From Limanda limanda (Eukaryota; Chordata; Actinopteri; Pleuronectiformes; Pleuronectidae), in contig NW_026870464.1 of NCBI RefSeq assembly GCF_963576545.1, positions 62,001 through 126,000 on the forward strand: a stretch of 64,000 nucleotides of DNA, read 5' to 3'. A program made the translations under genes and the position numbers. Shown in pieces: positions 9,794 through 22,315 of this stretch. The notes beneath the pieces are model-generated. The model had not been told where the DNA came from, made no database searches, and saw only the letters and a list, made by a program, of their open reading frames with translations. Position 1 is the stretch's first letter. Every line of letters starts with the position of its first letter.

Positions 9794-11880
9794 ATTCTTG
9801 AATAACTTTTTTTGTGAAGGTCGGAGAGACTTGCAAGTAGGCTCTACCCCCACTAAATGGGGTAGCGCGCATCGATCGGTACCATCCTTGAGCTTCTCCG
9901 ACTTTCGGAAGGGTTAGGGTTAGGGTTAGGGATGAAAGCACATAGGAGAAAGAGATATTCTTGAATAACTTTTTTTGTGAAGGTCCGAGAGACTTGCAAG
10001 TAGGCTCTACCCCCACTAAATGGGGTAGCGCGCATCGATCGGTACCATCCTTGAGCTTCTCCGACTTTCGGAAGGGTTAGGGTTAGGGTTAGGGATGAAA
10101 GCACATAGGAGAAAGAGATATTCTTGAATAACTTTTTTTGTGAAGGTCGGAGAGACTTGGAAAGTGGTTGCATCTGGACTAATTTGGGTCCTGCGGATCG
10201 ATTGGTACCATCCCCGAGCTTGTACGACCTTCGGAAGAGGTCGACCAACGAAATTCCCCCAAATCTGAGGAGATATTCTTGAATAACTTTTTTTGTGAAG
10301 GTCGGAGAGACTTGCAAGTAGGCTCTACCCCCACTAAATGGGGTTGCGCGCATCGACCAGTACCATCCTTGAGCTTCTCCGACTTTCGGAAGGGTTAGGG
10401 TTAGGGTTAGGGATGAAAGCACATAGGAGAAAGAGATATTCTTGAATAACTTTTTTTGTGAAGGTCGGAGAGACTTGCAAGTAGGCTCTACCCCCACTAA
10501 AAGGGGTAGCGCGCATCGATCGGTACCATCCTTGAGCTTCTCCGACTTTCGGAAGGGTTAGGGTTAGGGTTAGGGATGAAAGCACATAGGAGAAAGAGAT
10601 ATTCTTGAATAACTTTTTTTGTGAAGGTCGGAGAGACTTGCAAGTAGGCTCTACCCCCACTAAATGGGGTAGCGCGCATCGATCGGTACCATCCTTGAGC
10701 TTCTCCGACTTTCGGAAGGGTTAGGGTTAGGGTTAGGGATGAAAGCACATAGGAGAAAGAGATATTCTTGAATAACTTTTTTTGTGAAGGTCGGAGAGAC
10801 TTGGAAAGTGGTTGCATCTGGACTAATTTGGGTCCTGCGGATCGATTGGTACCATCCCCGAGCTTGTACGACCTTCGAAAGAGGTCGACCGACGAAATTC
10901 CCCCAAATCTGAGGAGATATTCTTGAATAACTTTTTTTGTGAAGGTCGGAGAGACTTGCAAGTAGGCTCTACCCCCACTAAATGGGGTTGCGCGCATCGA
11001 TCGGTACCATCCTTGAGCTTCTCCGACTTTCGGAAGGGTTAGGGTTAGGGTTAGGGATGAAAGCACATAGGAGAAAGAGATATTCTTGAATAACTTTTTT
11101 TGTGAAGGTCGGAGAGACTTGCAAGTAGGCTCTACCCCCACTAAATGGGGTAGCGCGCATCGATTGGTACCATCCTTGAGCTTCTCCGACTTTCGGAAGG
11201 GTTAGGGTTAGGGTTAGGGATGAAAGCACATAGGAGAAAGAGATATTCTTGAATAACTTTTTTTGTGAAGGTCGGAGAGACTTGGAAAGTGGTTGCATCT
11301 GGACTAATTTGGGTCCTGCAGATCGATTGGTACCATCCCCGAGCTTGTACGACCTTCGGAAGAGGTCGACCGACGAAATTCCCCCAAATCTGAGGAGATA
11401 TTCTTGAATAACTTTTTTTGTGAAGGTCGGAGAGACTTGCAAGTAGGCTCTACCCCCACTAAATGGGGTAGCGCGCATCGATCGGTACCATCCTTGAGCT
11501 TCTCCGACTTTCGGAAGGGTTAGGGTTAGGGTTAGGGATGAAAGCACATAGGAGAAAGAGATATTCTTGAATAACTTTTTTTGTGAAGGTCGGAGAGACT
11601 TGCAAGTAGGCTCTACCCCCACTAAATGGGGTAGCGCGCATCGATCGGTACCATCCTTGAGCTTCTCCGACTTTCGGAAGGGTTAGGGTTAGGGTTAGGG
11701 ATGAAAGCACATAGGAGAAAGAGATATTCTTGAATAACTTTTTTTGTGAAGGTCGGAGAGACTTGGAAAGTGGTTGCATCTGGACTAATTTGGGTCCTGC
11801 TGATCGATTGGTACCATCCCCGAGCTTGTACGACCTTCGGAAGAGGTCGACCGACGAAATTCCCCCAAATCTGAGGAGAT
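9794..11880 (+). repeat. GACCAG-marked block, copy 1 (2087 bp, 13 monomers)
   Basis: B starts: 10120, 10764, 11245, 11726. Marker order: A9957 with GGTCCGAG; B10120 with ACCAACG; A10275 of TTGC subtype with CGACCAGTACC (which destroys GGTACC); A10438 with AAAAGGGG in the hairpin loop; B10764 with TTCGAAAG; A11082 with CGATTGG; B11245 with TGCAGAT; B11726 with TGCTGAT. The cassette B(ACCAACG)-A(GACCAG)-A(AAAAGGGG), 481 bp, defines the family. Confidence 0.85.
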
Positions 11881-14293
11881 ATTCTTGAATAACTTTTTTT
11901 GTGAAGGTCGGAGAGACTTGCAAGTAGGCTCTACCCCCACTAAATGGGGTAGCGCGCATCGATCGGTACCATCCTTGAGCTTCTCCGACTTTCGGAAGGG
12001 TTAGGGTTAGGGTTAGGGATGAAAGCACATAGGAGAAAGAGATATTCTTGAATAACTTTTTTTGTGAAGGTCCGAGAGACTTGCAAGTAGGCTCTACCCC
12101 CACTAAATGGGGTAGCGCGCATCGATCGGTACCATCCTTGAGCTTCTCCGACTTTCGGAAGGGTTAGGGTTAGGGATAGGGATGAAAGCACATAGGAGAA
12201 AGAGATATTCTTGAATAACTTTTTTTGTGAAGGTCGGAGAGACTTGGAAAGTGGTTGCATCTGGACTAATTTGGGTCCTGCGGATCGATTGGTACCATCC
12301 CCGAGCTTGTACGACCTTCGGAAGAGGTCGACCAACGAAATTCCCCCAAATCTGAGGAGATATTCTTGAATAACTTTTTTTGTGAAGGTCGGAGAGACTT
12401 GCAAGTAGGCTCTACCCCCACTAAATGGGGTTGCGCATATCGACCAGTACCATCCTTGAGCTTCTCCGACTTTCGGAAGGGTTAGGGTTAGGGTTAGGGA
12501 TGAAAGCACATAGGAGAAAGAGATATTCTTGAATAACTTTTTTTGTGAAGGTCGGAGAGACTTGCAAGTAGGCTCTACCCCCACTAAAAGGGGTAGCGCG
12601 CATCGATCGGTACCATCCTTGAGCTTCTCCGACTTTCGGAAGGGTTAGGGTTAGGGTTAGGGATGAAAGCACATAGGAGAAAGAGATATTCTTGAATAAC
12701 TTTTTTTGTGAAGGTCGGAGAGACTTGCAAGTAGGCTCTACCCCCACTAAATGGGGTAGCGCGCATCGATCGGTACCATCCTTGAGCTTCTCCGACTTTC
12801 GGAAGGGTTAGGGTTAGGGTTAGGGATGAAAGCACATAGGAGAAAGAGATATTCTTGAATAACTTTTTTTGTGAAGGTCGGAGAGACTTGGAAAGTGGTT
12901 GCATCTGGACTAATTTGGGTCCTGCGGATCGATTGGTACCATCCCCGAGCTTGTACGACCTTCGAAAGAGGTCGACCGACGAAATTCCCCCAAATCTGAG
13001 GAGATATTCTTGAATAACTTTTTTTGTGAAGGTCGGAGAGACTTGCAAGTAGGCTCTACCCCCACTAAATGGGGTTGCGCGCATCGATCGGTACCATCCT
13101 TGAGCTTCTCCGACTTTCGGAAGGGTTAGGGTTAGGGTTAGGGATGAAAGCACATAGGAGAAAGAGATATTCTTGAATAACTTTTTTTGTGAAGGTCGGA
13201 GAGACTTGCAAGTAGGCTCTACCCCCACTAAATGGGGTAGCGCGCATCGATTGGTACCATCCTTGAGCTTCTCCGACTTTCGGAAAGGTTAGGGTTAGGG
13301 TTAGGGATGAAAGCACATAGGAGAAAGAGATATTCTTGAATAACTTTTTTTGTGAAGGTCGGAGAGACTTGGAAAGTGGTTGCATCTGGACTAATTTGGG
13401 TCCTGCTGATCGATTGGTACCATCCCCGAGCTTGTACGACCTTCGGAAGAGGTCGACCGACGAAATTCCCCCAAATCTGAGGAGATATTCTTGAATAACT
13501 TTTTTTGTGAAGGTCGGAGAGACTTGCAAGTAGGCTCTACCCCCACTAAATGGGGTTGCGCGCATCGATCGGTACCATCCTTGAGCTTCTCCGACTTTCG
13601 GAAGGGTTAGGGTTAGGGTTAGGGATGAAAGCACATAGGAGAAAGAGATATTCTTGAATAACTTTTTTTGTGAAGGTCGGAGAGACTTGCAAGTAGGCTC
13701 TACCCCCACTAAATGGGGTAGCGCGCATCGATCGGTACCATCCTTGAGCTTCTCCGATTTTCGGAAGGGTTAGGGTTAGGGTTAGGGATGAAAGCACATA
13801 GGAGAAAGAGATATTCTTGAATAACTTTTTTTGTGAAGGTCGGAGAGACTTGCAAGTAGGCTCTACCCCCACTAAATGGGGTAGCGCGCATCGATCGGTA
13901 CCATCCTTGAGCTTCTCCGACTTTCGGAAGGGTTAGGGTTAGGGTTAGGGATGAAAGCACATAGGAGAAAGAGATATTCTTGAATAACTTTTTTTGTGAA
14001 GGTCGGAGAGACTTGCAAGTAGGCTCTACCCCCACTAAATGGGGTAGCGCGCATCGATCGGTACCATCCTTGAGCTTCTCCGACTTTCGGAAGGGTTAGG
14101 GTTAGGGTTAGGGATGAAAGCACATAGGAGAAAGAGATATTCTTGAATAACTTTTTTTGTGAAGGTCGGAGAGACTTGGAAAGTGGTTGCATCTGGACTA
14201 ATTTGGGTCCTGCTGATCGATTGGTACCATCCCCGAGCTTGTACGACCTTCGGAAGAGGTCGACCGACGAAATTCCCCCAAATCTGAGGAGAT
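11881..14293 (+). repeat. GACCAG-marked block, copy 2 (2413 bp, 15 monomers)
   Basis: B starts: 12207, 12851, 13332, 14139. It repeats the marker order of copy 1 at an offset of 2087 bp: A12044 GGTCCGAG, B12207 ACCAACG, A12362 GACCAG, A12525 AAAAGGGG, B12851 TTCGAAAG, A13169 CGATTGG. It ends with a run of four A (A13487-A13976) rather than two, which adds 326 bp. A13650 has CTCCGATTTTCGG. A13169 has GGAAAGG, losing the first GGG of its G4 tract. A12044 has one ATAGGG. Confidence 0.85.
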
Positions 14294-15748
14294 ATTCTTG
14301 AATAACTTTTTTTGTGAAGGTCGGAGAGACTTGCAAGTAGGCTCTACCCCCACTAAATGGGGTAGCGCGCATCGATCGGTACCATCCTTGAGCTTCTCCG
14401 ACTTTCGGAAGGGTTAGGGTTAGGGTTAGGGATGAAAGCACATAGGAGAAAGAGATATTCTTGAATAACTTTTTTTGTGAAGGTCCGAGAGACTTGCAAG
14501 TAGGCTCTACCCCCACTAAATGGGGTAGCGCGCATCGATCGGTACCATCCTTGAGCTTCTCCGACTTTCGGAAGGGTTAGGGTTAGGGTTAGGGATGAAA
14601 GCACATAGGAGAAAGAGATATTCTTGAATAACTTTTTTTGTGAAGGTCGGAGAGACTTGGAAAGTGGTTGCATCTGGACTAATTTGGGTCCTGCGGATCG
14701 ATTGGTACCATCCCCGAGCTTGTACGACCTTCGGAAGAGGTCGACCAACGAAATTCCCCCAAATCTGAGGAGATATTCTTGAATAACTTTTTTTGTGAAG
14801 GTCGGAGAGACTTGCAAGTAGGCTCTACCCCCACTAAATGGGGTTGCGCGCATCGACCAGTACCATCCTTGAGCTTCTCCGACTTTCGGAAGGGTTAGGG
14901 TTAGGGTTAGGGATGAAAGCACATAGGAGAAAGAGATATTCTTGAATAACTTTTTTTGTGAAGGTCGGAGAGACTTGCAAGTAGGCTCTACCCCCACTAA
15001 AAGGGGTAGCGCGCATCGATCGGTACCATCCTTGAGCTTCTCCGACTTTCGGAAGGGTTAGGGTTAGGGTTAGGGATGAAAGCACATAGGAGAAAGAGAT
15101 ATTCTTGAATAACTTTTTTTGTGAAGGTCGGAGAGACTTGCAAGTAGGCTCTACCCCCACTAAATGGGGTAGCGCGCATCGATCGGTACCATCCTTGAGC
15201 TTCTCCGACTTTCGGAAGGGTTAGGGTTAGGGTTAGGGATGAAAGCACATAGGAGAAAGAGATATTCTTGAATAACTTTTTTTGTGAAGGTCGGAGAGAC
15301 TTGGAAAGTGGTTGCATCTGGACTAATTTGGGTCCTGCGGATCGATTGGTACCATCCCCGAGCTTGTACGACCTTCGAAAGAGGTCGACCGACGAAATTC
15401 CCCCAAATCTGAGGAGATATTCTTGAATAACTTTTTTTGTGAAGGTCGGAGAGACTTGCAAGTAGGCTCTACCCCCACTAAATGGGGTTGCGCGCATCGA
15501 TCGGTACCATCCTTGAGCTTCTCCGACTTTCGGAAGGGTTAGGGTTAGGGTTAGGGATGAAAGCACATAGGAGAAAGAGATATTCTTGAATAACTTTTTT
15601 TGTGAAGGTCGGAGAGACTTGCAAGTAGGCTCTACCCCCACTAAATGGGGTTTTGCGCGCGCATCGATAGGTACCATCCTTGAGCTTCTCCGACTTTCGG
15701 AAGGGTTAGGGTTAGGGTTAGGGATGAAAGCACATAGGAGAAAGAGAT
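14294..15748 (+). repeat. GACCAG-marked block, copy 3 (truncated, 9 monomers)
   Basis: B starts: 14620, 15264. Markers repeat at an offset of 2413 bp: A14457 GGTCCGAG, B14620 ACCAACG, A14775 GACCAG, A14938 AAAAGGGG, B15264 TTCGAAAG. The copy stops at the anomalous A15582, immediately after which another ACCAACG-type B begins. Confidence 0.83.
15582..15748 (+). repeat. Anomalous A monomer with 4-bp expansion (167 bp)
   Basis: The normal GGGGTAGCGCGCATCGATC is replaced by GGGGTTTTGCGCGCGCATC followed by GATAGG. The length gain is 4 bp, the only non-hexamer expansion I found in 399 monomers. It sits exactly at the join where block copy 3 stops and the next truncated copy starts, so it may be an exchange or repair scar. 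The GCGCGCGC run is also the longest alternating CG stretch seen here. Confidence 0.8.
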
Positions 15749-17185
15749 ATTCTTGAATAACTTTTTTTGTGAAGGTCGGAGAGACTTGGAAAGTGGTTGC
15801 ATCTGGACTAATTTGGGTCCTGCGGATCGATTGGTACCATCCCCGAGCTTGTACGACCTTCGGAAGAGGTCGACCAACGAAATTCCCCCAAATCTGAGGA
15901 GATATTCTTGAATAACTTTTTTTGTGAAGGTCGGAGAGACTTGCAAGTAGGCTCTACCCCCACTAAATGGGGTTGCGCGCATCGACCAGTACCATCCTTG
16001 AGCTTCTCCGACTTTCGGAAGGGTTAGGGTTAGGGTTAGGGATGAAAGCACATAGGAGAAAGAGATATTCTTGAATAACTTTTTTTGTGAAGGTCGGAGA
16101 GACTTGCAAGTAGGCTCTACCCCCACTAAAAGGGGTAGCGCGCATCGATCGGTACCATCCTTGAGCTTCTCCGACTTTCGGAAGGGTTAGGGTTAGGGTT
16201 AGGGATGAAAGCACATAGGAGAAAGAGATATTCTTGAATAACTTTTTTTGTGAAGGTCGGAGAGACTTGCAAGTAGGCTCTACCCCCACTAAATGGGGTA
16301 GCGCGCATCGATCGGTACCATCCTTGAGCTTCTCCGACTTTCGGAAGGGTTAGGGTTAGGGTTAGGGATGAAAGCACATAGGAGAAAGAGATATTCTTGA
16401 ATAACTTTTTTTGTGAAGGTCGGAGAGACTTGGAAAGTGGTTGCATCTGGACTAATTTGGGTCCTGCGGATCGATTGGTACCATCCCCGAGCTTGTACGA
16501 CCTTCGAAAGAGGTCGACCGACGAAATTCCCCCAAATCTGAGGAGATATTCTTGAATAACTTTTTTTGTGAAGGTCGGAGAGACTTGCAAGTAGGCTCTA
16601 CCCCCACTAAATGGGGTTGCGCGCATCGATCGGTACCATCCTTGAGCTTCTCCGACTTTCGGAAGGGTTAGGGTTAGGGTTAGGGATGAAAGCACATAGG
16701 AGAAAGAGATATTCTTGAATAACTTTTTTTGTGAAGGTCGGAGAGACTTGCAAGTAGGCTCTACCCCCACTAAATGGGGTAGCGCGCATCGATTGGTACC
16801 ATCCTTGAGCTTCTCCGACTTTCGGAAGGGTTAGGGTTAGGGTTAGGGATGAAAGCACATAGGAGAAAGAGATATTCTTGAATAACTTTTTTTGTGAAGG
16901 TCGGAGAGACTTGGAAAGTGGTTGCATCTGGACTAATTTGGGTCCTGCAGATCGATTGGTACCATCCCCGAGCTTGTACGACCTTCGGAAGAGGTCGACC
17001 GACGAAATTCCCCCAAATCTGAGGAGATATTCTTGAATAACTTTTTTTGTGAAGGTCGGAGAGACTTGCAAGTAGGCTCTACCCCCACTAAATGGGGTAG
17101 CGCGCATCGATCGGTACCATCCTTGAGCTTCTCCGACTTTCGGAAGGGTTAGGGTTAGGGATGAAAGCACATAGGAGAAAGAGAT
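15749..17185 (+). repeat. GACCAG-marked block, copy 4 (1437 bp, starts at B)
   Basis: B starts: 15749, 16393, 16874. Cassette markers: B15749 ACCAACG, A15904 GACCAG, A16067 AAAAGGGG, then B16393 TTCGAAAG, A16711 CGATTGG, B16874 TGCAGAT. It ends with the two-hexamer A17029, which forms an A-B step before the next cassette and thus an AABAB pentamer (16548-17340). Confidence 0.82.
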
Positions 17186-19103
17186 ATTCTTGAATAACTT
17201 TTTTTGTGAAGGTCGGAGAGACTTGGAAAGTGGTTGCATCTGGACTAATTTGGGTCCTGCGGATCGATTGGTACCATCCCCGAGCTTGTACGACCTTCGG
17301 AAGAGGTCGACCAACGAAATTCCCCCAAATCTGAGGAGATATTCTTGAATAACTTTTTTTGTGAAGGTCGGAGAGACTTGCAAGTAGGCTCTACCCCCAC
17401 TAAATGGGGTTGCGCGCATCGACCAGTACCATCCTTGAGCTTCTCCGACTTTCGGAAGGGTTAGGGTTAGGGTTAGGGATGAAAGCACATAGGAGAAAGA
17501 GATATTCTTGAATAACTTTTTTTGTGAAGGTCGGAGAGACTTGCAAGTAGGCTCTACCCCCACTAAAAGGGGTAGCGCGCATCGATCGGTACCATCCTTG
17601 AGCTTCTCCGACTTTCGGAAGGGTTAGGGTTAGGGTTAGGGATGAAAGCACATAGGAGAAAGAGATATTCTTGAATAACTTTTTTTGTGAAGGTCGGAGA
17701 GACTTGCAAGTAGGCTCTACCCCCACTAAATGGGGTAGCGCGCATCGATCGGTACCATCCTTGAGCTTCTCCGACTTTCGGAAGGGTTAGGGTTAGGGTT
17801 AGGGATGAAAGCACATAGGAGAAAGAGATATTCTTGAATAACTTTTTTTGTGAAGGTCGGAGAGACTTGGAAAGTGGTTGCATCTGGACTAATTTGGGTC
17901 CTGCGGATCGATTGGTACCATCCCCGAGCTTGTACGACCTTCGAAAGAGGTCGACCGACGAAATTCCCCCAAATCTGAGGAGATATTCTTGAATAACTTT
18001 TTTTGTGAAGGTCGGAGAGACTTGCAAGTAGGCTCTACCCCCACTAAATGGGGTTGCGCGCATCGATCGGTACCATCCTTGAGCTTCTCCGACTTTCGGA
18101 AGGGTTAGGGTTAGGGATGAAAGCACATAGGAGAAAGAGATATTCTTGAATAACTTTTTTTGTGAAGGTCGGAGAGACTTGGAAAGTGGTTGCATCTGGA
18201 CTAATTTGGGTCCTGCTGATCGATTGGTACCATCCCCGAGCTTGTACGACCTTCGGAAGAGGTCGACCGACGAAATTCCCCCAAATCTGAGGAGATATTC
18301 TTGAATAACTTTTTTTGTGAAGGTCGGAGAGACTTGCAAGTAGGCTCTACCCCCACTAAATGGGGTTGCGCGCATCGATCGGTACCATCCTTGAGCTTCT
18401 CCGACTTTCGGAAGGGTTAGGGTTAGGGTTAGGGATGAAAGCACATAGGAGAAAGAGATATTCTTGAATAACTTTTTTTGTGAAGGTCGGAGAGACTTGC
18501 AAGTAGGCTCTACCCCCACTAAATGGGGTAGCGCGCATCGATCGGTACCATCCTTGAGCTTCTCCGATTTTCGGAAGGGTTAGGGTTAGGGTTAGGGATG
18601 AAAGCACATAGGAGAAAGAGATATTCTTGAATAACTTTTTTTGTGAAGGTCGGAGAGACTTGCAAGTAGGCTCTACCCCCACTAAATGGGGTAGCGCGCA
18701 TCGATCGGTACCATCCTTGAGCTTCTCCGACTTTCGGAAGGGTTAGGGTTAGGGTTAGGGATGAAAGCACATAGGAGAAAGAGATATTCTTGAATAACTT
18801 TTTTTGTGAAGGTCGGAGAGACTTGCAAGTAGGCTCTACCCCCACTAAATGGGGTAGCGCGCATCGATCGGTACCATCCTTGAGCTTCTCCGACTTTCGG
18901 AAGGGTTAGGGTTAGGGTTAGGGATGAAAGCACATAGGAGAAAGAGATATTCTTGAATAACTTTTTTTGTGAAGGTCGGAGAGACTTGGAAAGTGGTTGC
19001 ATCTGGACTAATTTGGGTCCTGCAGATCGATTGGTACCATCCCCGAGCTTGTACGACCTTCGGAAGAGGTCGACCGACGAAATTCCCCCAAATCTGAGGA
19101 GAT
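17186..19103 (+). repeat. GACCAG-marked block, copy 5 (1918 bp)
   Basis: B starts: 17186, 17830, 18142, 18949. B17186 ACCAACG, A17341 GACCAG and A17504 AAAAGGGG repeat the cassette. A17985 has two hexamers and gives a second AABAB. The end resembles the end of copy 2: four A (A18297-A18786), the second with CTCCGATTTTCGG as in A13650, then a B. Confidence 0.82.
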
Positions 19104-19747
19104 ATTCTTGAATAACTTTTTTTGTGAAGGTCGGAGAGACTTGCAAGTAGGCTCTACCCCCACTAAATGGGGTAGCGCGCATCGATCGGTACAATCCTTG
19201 AGCTTCTCCGACTTTCGGAAGGGTTAGGGTTAGGGTTAGGGATGAAAGCACATAGGAGAAAGAGATATTCTTGAATAACTTTTTTTGTGAAGGTCGGAGA
19301 GACTTGCAAGTAGGCTCTACCCCCACTAAATGGGGTAGCGCGCATCGATCGGTACCATCTTTGAGCTTCTCCGACTTTCGGAAGGGTTAGGGTTAGGGTT
19401 AGGGATGAAAGCACATAGGAGAAAGAGATATTCTTGAATAACTTTTTTTGTGAAGGTCGGAGAGACTTGGAAAGTGGTTGCATCTGGACTAATTTGGGTC
19501 CTGCGGATCGATTGGTACCATCCCCGAGCTTGTACGACCTTCGGAAGAGGTCGACCGACGAAATTCCCCCAAATCTGAGGAGATATTCTTGAATAACTTT
19601 TTTTGTGAAGGTCGGAGAGACTTGCAAGTAGGCTCTACCCCCACTAAATGGGGTTGCGCACATCGACCAGTACCATCTTTGAGCTTCTCCGACTTTCGGA
19701 AGGGTTAGGGTTAGGGTTAGGGATGAAAGCACATAGGAGAAAGAGAT
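19104..19747 (+). repeat. AABA linker section between block families
   Basis: One B at 19430. A19104 has GGTACAATCC, losing GGTACC. A19267 and A19585 have CATCTTTGAG. A19585 combines GCACATCGACCAG, a mixture of the GCAC and GACCAG marker lineages. It joins the GACCAG-marked region to the fourth 16-mer copy. Confidence 0.75.
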
Positions 19748-22315
19748 ATTCTTGAATAACTTTTTTTGTGAAGGTCGGAGAGACTTGCAAGTAGGCTCTA
19801 CCCCCACTAAATGGGGTAGCGCGCATCGATCGGTACCATCCTTGAGCTTCTCCGACTTTCGGAAGGGTTAGGGTTAGGGTTAGGGATGAAAGCACATAGG
19901 AGAAAGAGATATTCTTGAATAACTTTTTTTGTGAAGGTCGGAGAGACTTGCAAGTAGGCTCTACCCCCACTAAATGGGGTAGCGCGCATCGATCGGTACC
20001 ATCCTTGAGCTTCTCCGACTTTCGGAAGGGTTAGGGTTAGGGTTAGGGATGAAAGCACATAGGAGAAAGAGATATTCTTGAATAACTTTTTTTGTGAAGG
20101 TCGGAGAGACTTGCAAGTAGGCTCTACCCCCACTAAATGGGGTAGCGCACATCGATCGGTACCATCCTTGAGCTTCTCCGACTTTCGGAAGGATTAGGGT
20201 TAGGGTTAGGGATGAAAGCACATAGGAGAAAGAGATATTCTTGAATAACTTTTTTTGTGAAGGTCGGAGAGACTTGGAAAGTGGTTGCATCTGGACTAAT
20301 TTGGGTCCTGCGGATCGATTGGTACCATCCCCGAGCTTGTACGACCTTCGGAAGAGGTCGACCGACGAAATTCCCCCAAATCTGAGGAGATATTCTTGAA
20401 TAACTTTTTTTGTGAAGGTCGGAGAGACTTGCAAGTAGGCTCTACCCCCACTAAATGGGGTTGCGCGCATCGATCGGTACCATCCTTGAGCTTCTCCGAC
20501 TTTCGGAAGGGTTAGGGTTAGGGTTAGGGATGAAAGCACATAGGAGAAAGAGATATTCTTGAATAACTTTTTTTGTGAAGGTCGGAGAGACTTGCAAGTA
20601 GGCTCTACCCCCACTAAATGGGGTAGCGCGCATCGATTGGTACCATCTTTGAGCTTCTCCGACTTTCGGAAGGGTTAGGGTTAGGGTTAGGGATGAAAGC
20701 ACATAGGAGAAAGAGATATTCTTGAATAACTTTTTTTGTGAAGGTCGGAGAGACTTGGAAAGTGGTTGCATCTGGACTAATTTGGGTCCTGCTGATCGAT
20801 TGGTACCATCCCCGAGCTTGTACGACCTTCGGAAGAGGTCGACCGACGAAATTCCCCCAAATCTGAGGAGATATTCTTGAATAACTTTTTTTGTGAAGGT
20901 CGGAGAGACTTGCAAGTAGGCTCTACCCCCACTAAATGGGGTTGCGCGCATCGATCGGTACCATCCTTGAGCTTCTCCGACTTTCGGAAGGGTTAGGGTT
21001 AGGGTTAGGGATGAAAGCACATAGGAGAAAGAGATATTCTTGAATAACTTTTTTTGTGAAGGTCGGAGAGACTTGCAAGTAGGCTCTACCCCCACTAAAT
21101 GGGGTAGCGCACATCGATCGGTACCATCCTTGAGCTTCTCCGACTTTCGGAAGGATTAGGGTTAGGGTTAGGGATGAAAGCACATAGGAGAAAGAGATAT
21201 TCTTGAATAACTTTTTTTGTGAAGGTCGGAGAGACTTGGAAAGTGGTTGCATCTGGACTAATTTGGGTCCTGCGGATCGATTGGTACCATCCCCGAGCTT
21301 GTACGACCTTCGGAAGAGGTCGACCGACGAAATTCCCCCAAATCTGAGGAGATATTCTTGAATAACTTTTTTTGTGAAGGTCGGAGAGACTTGCAAGTAG
21401 GCTCTACCCCCACTAAATGGGGTAGCGCGCATCGATCGGTACCATCCTTGAGCTTCTCCGACTTTCGGAAGGGTTAGGGTTAGGGTTAGGGATGAAAGCA
21501 CATAGGAGAAAGAGATATTCTTGAATAACTTTTTTTGTGAAGGTCGGAGAGACTTGCAAGTAGGCTCTACCCCCACTAAATGGGGTAGCGCACATCGATC
21601 GGTACCATCCTTGAGCTTCTCCGACTTTCGGAAGGGTTAGGGTTAGGGTTAGGGATGAAAGCACATAGGAGAAAGAGATATTCTTGAATAACTTTTTTTG
21701 TGAAGGTCGGAGAGACTTGGAAAGTGGTTGCATCTGGACTAATTTGGGTCCTGCGGATCGATTGGTACCATCCCCGAGCTTGTACGACCTTCGAAAGAGG
21801 TCGACCGACGAAATTCCCCCAAATCTGAGGAGATATTCTTGAATAACTTTTTTTGTGAAGGTCGGAGAGACTTGCAAGTAGGCTCTACCCCCACTAAATG
21901 GGGTTGCGCGCATCGATCGGTACCATCCTTGAGCTTCTCCGACTTTCGGAAGGGTTAGGGTTAGGGTTAGGGATGAAAGCACATAGGAGAAAGAGATATT
22001 CTTGAATAACTTTTTTTGTGAAGGTCGGAGAGACTTGCAAGTAGGCTCTACCCCCACTAAATGGGGTAGCGCGCATCGATCGGTACCATCCTTGAGCTTC
22101 TCCGACTTTCGGAAGGGTTAGGGTTAGGGTTAGGGATGAAAGCACATAGGAGAAAGAGATATTCTTGAATAACTTTTTTTGTGAAGGTCGGAGAGACTTG
22201 GAAAGTGGTTGCATCTGGATTATTTTGGGTCCTGCAGATCGATTGGTACCATCCCCGAGCTTGTACGACCTTCGGAAGAGGTCGACCGACGAAATTCCCC
22301 CAAATCTGAGGAGAT
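19748..22315 (+). repeat. 16-mer higher-order repeat, distant copy 4 (2568 bp)
   Basis: Offset from copy 1 is 19,747 bp, with the same 16-monomer order. B starts: 20237, 20718, 21199, 21680, 22161. Markers match copy 1 in order: A20074 GCGCAC and GGATTAGGG; A20555 CGATTGG; B20718 TGCTGAT; A21036 GCGCAC and GGATTAGGG; A21517 GCGCAC only; B21680 TTCGAAAG; A21835 TTGC. B22161 is different (GGATTATTTTGGG, TGCAGAT) and lacks the CTTGAAAAG mark of B2414 and B4982. Confidence 0.85.
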
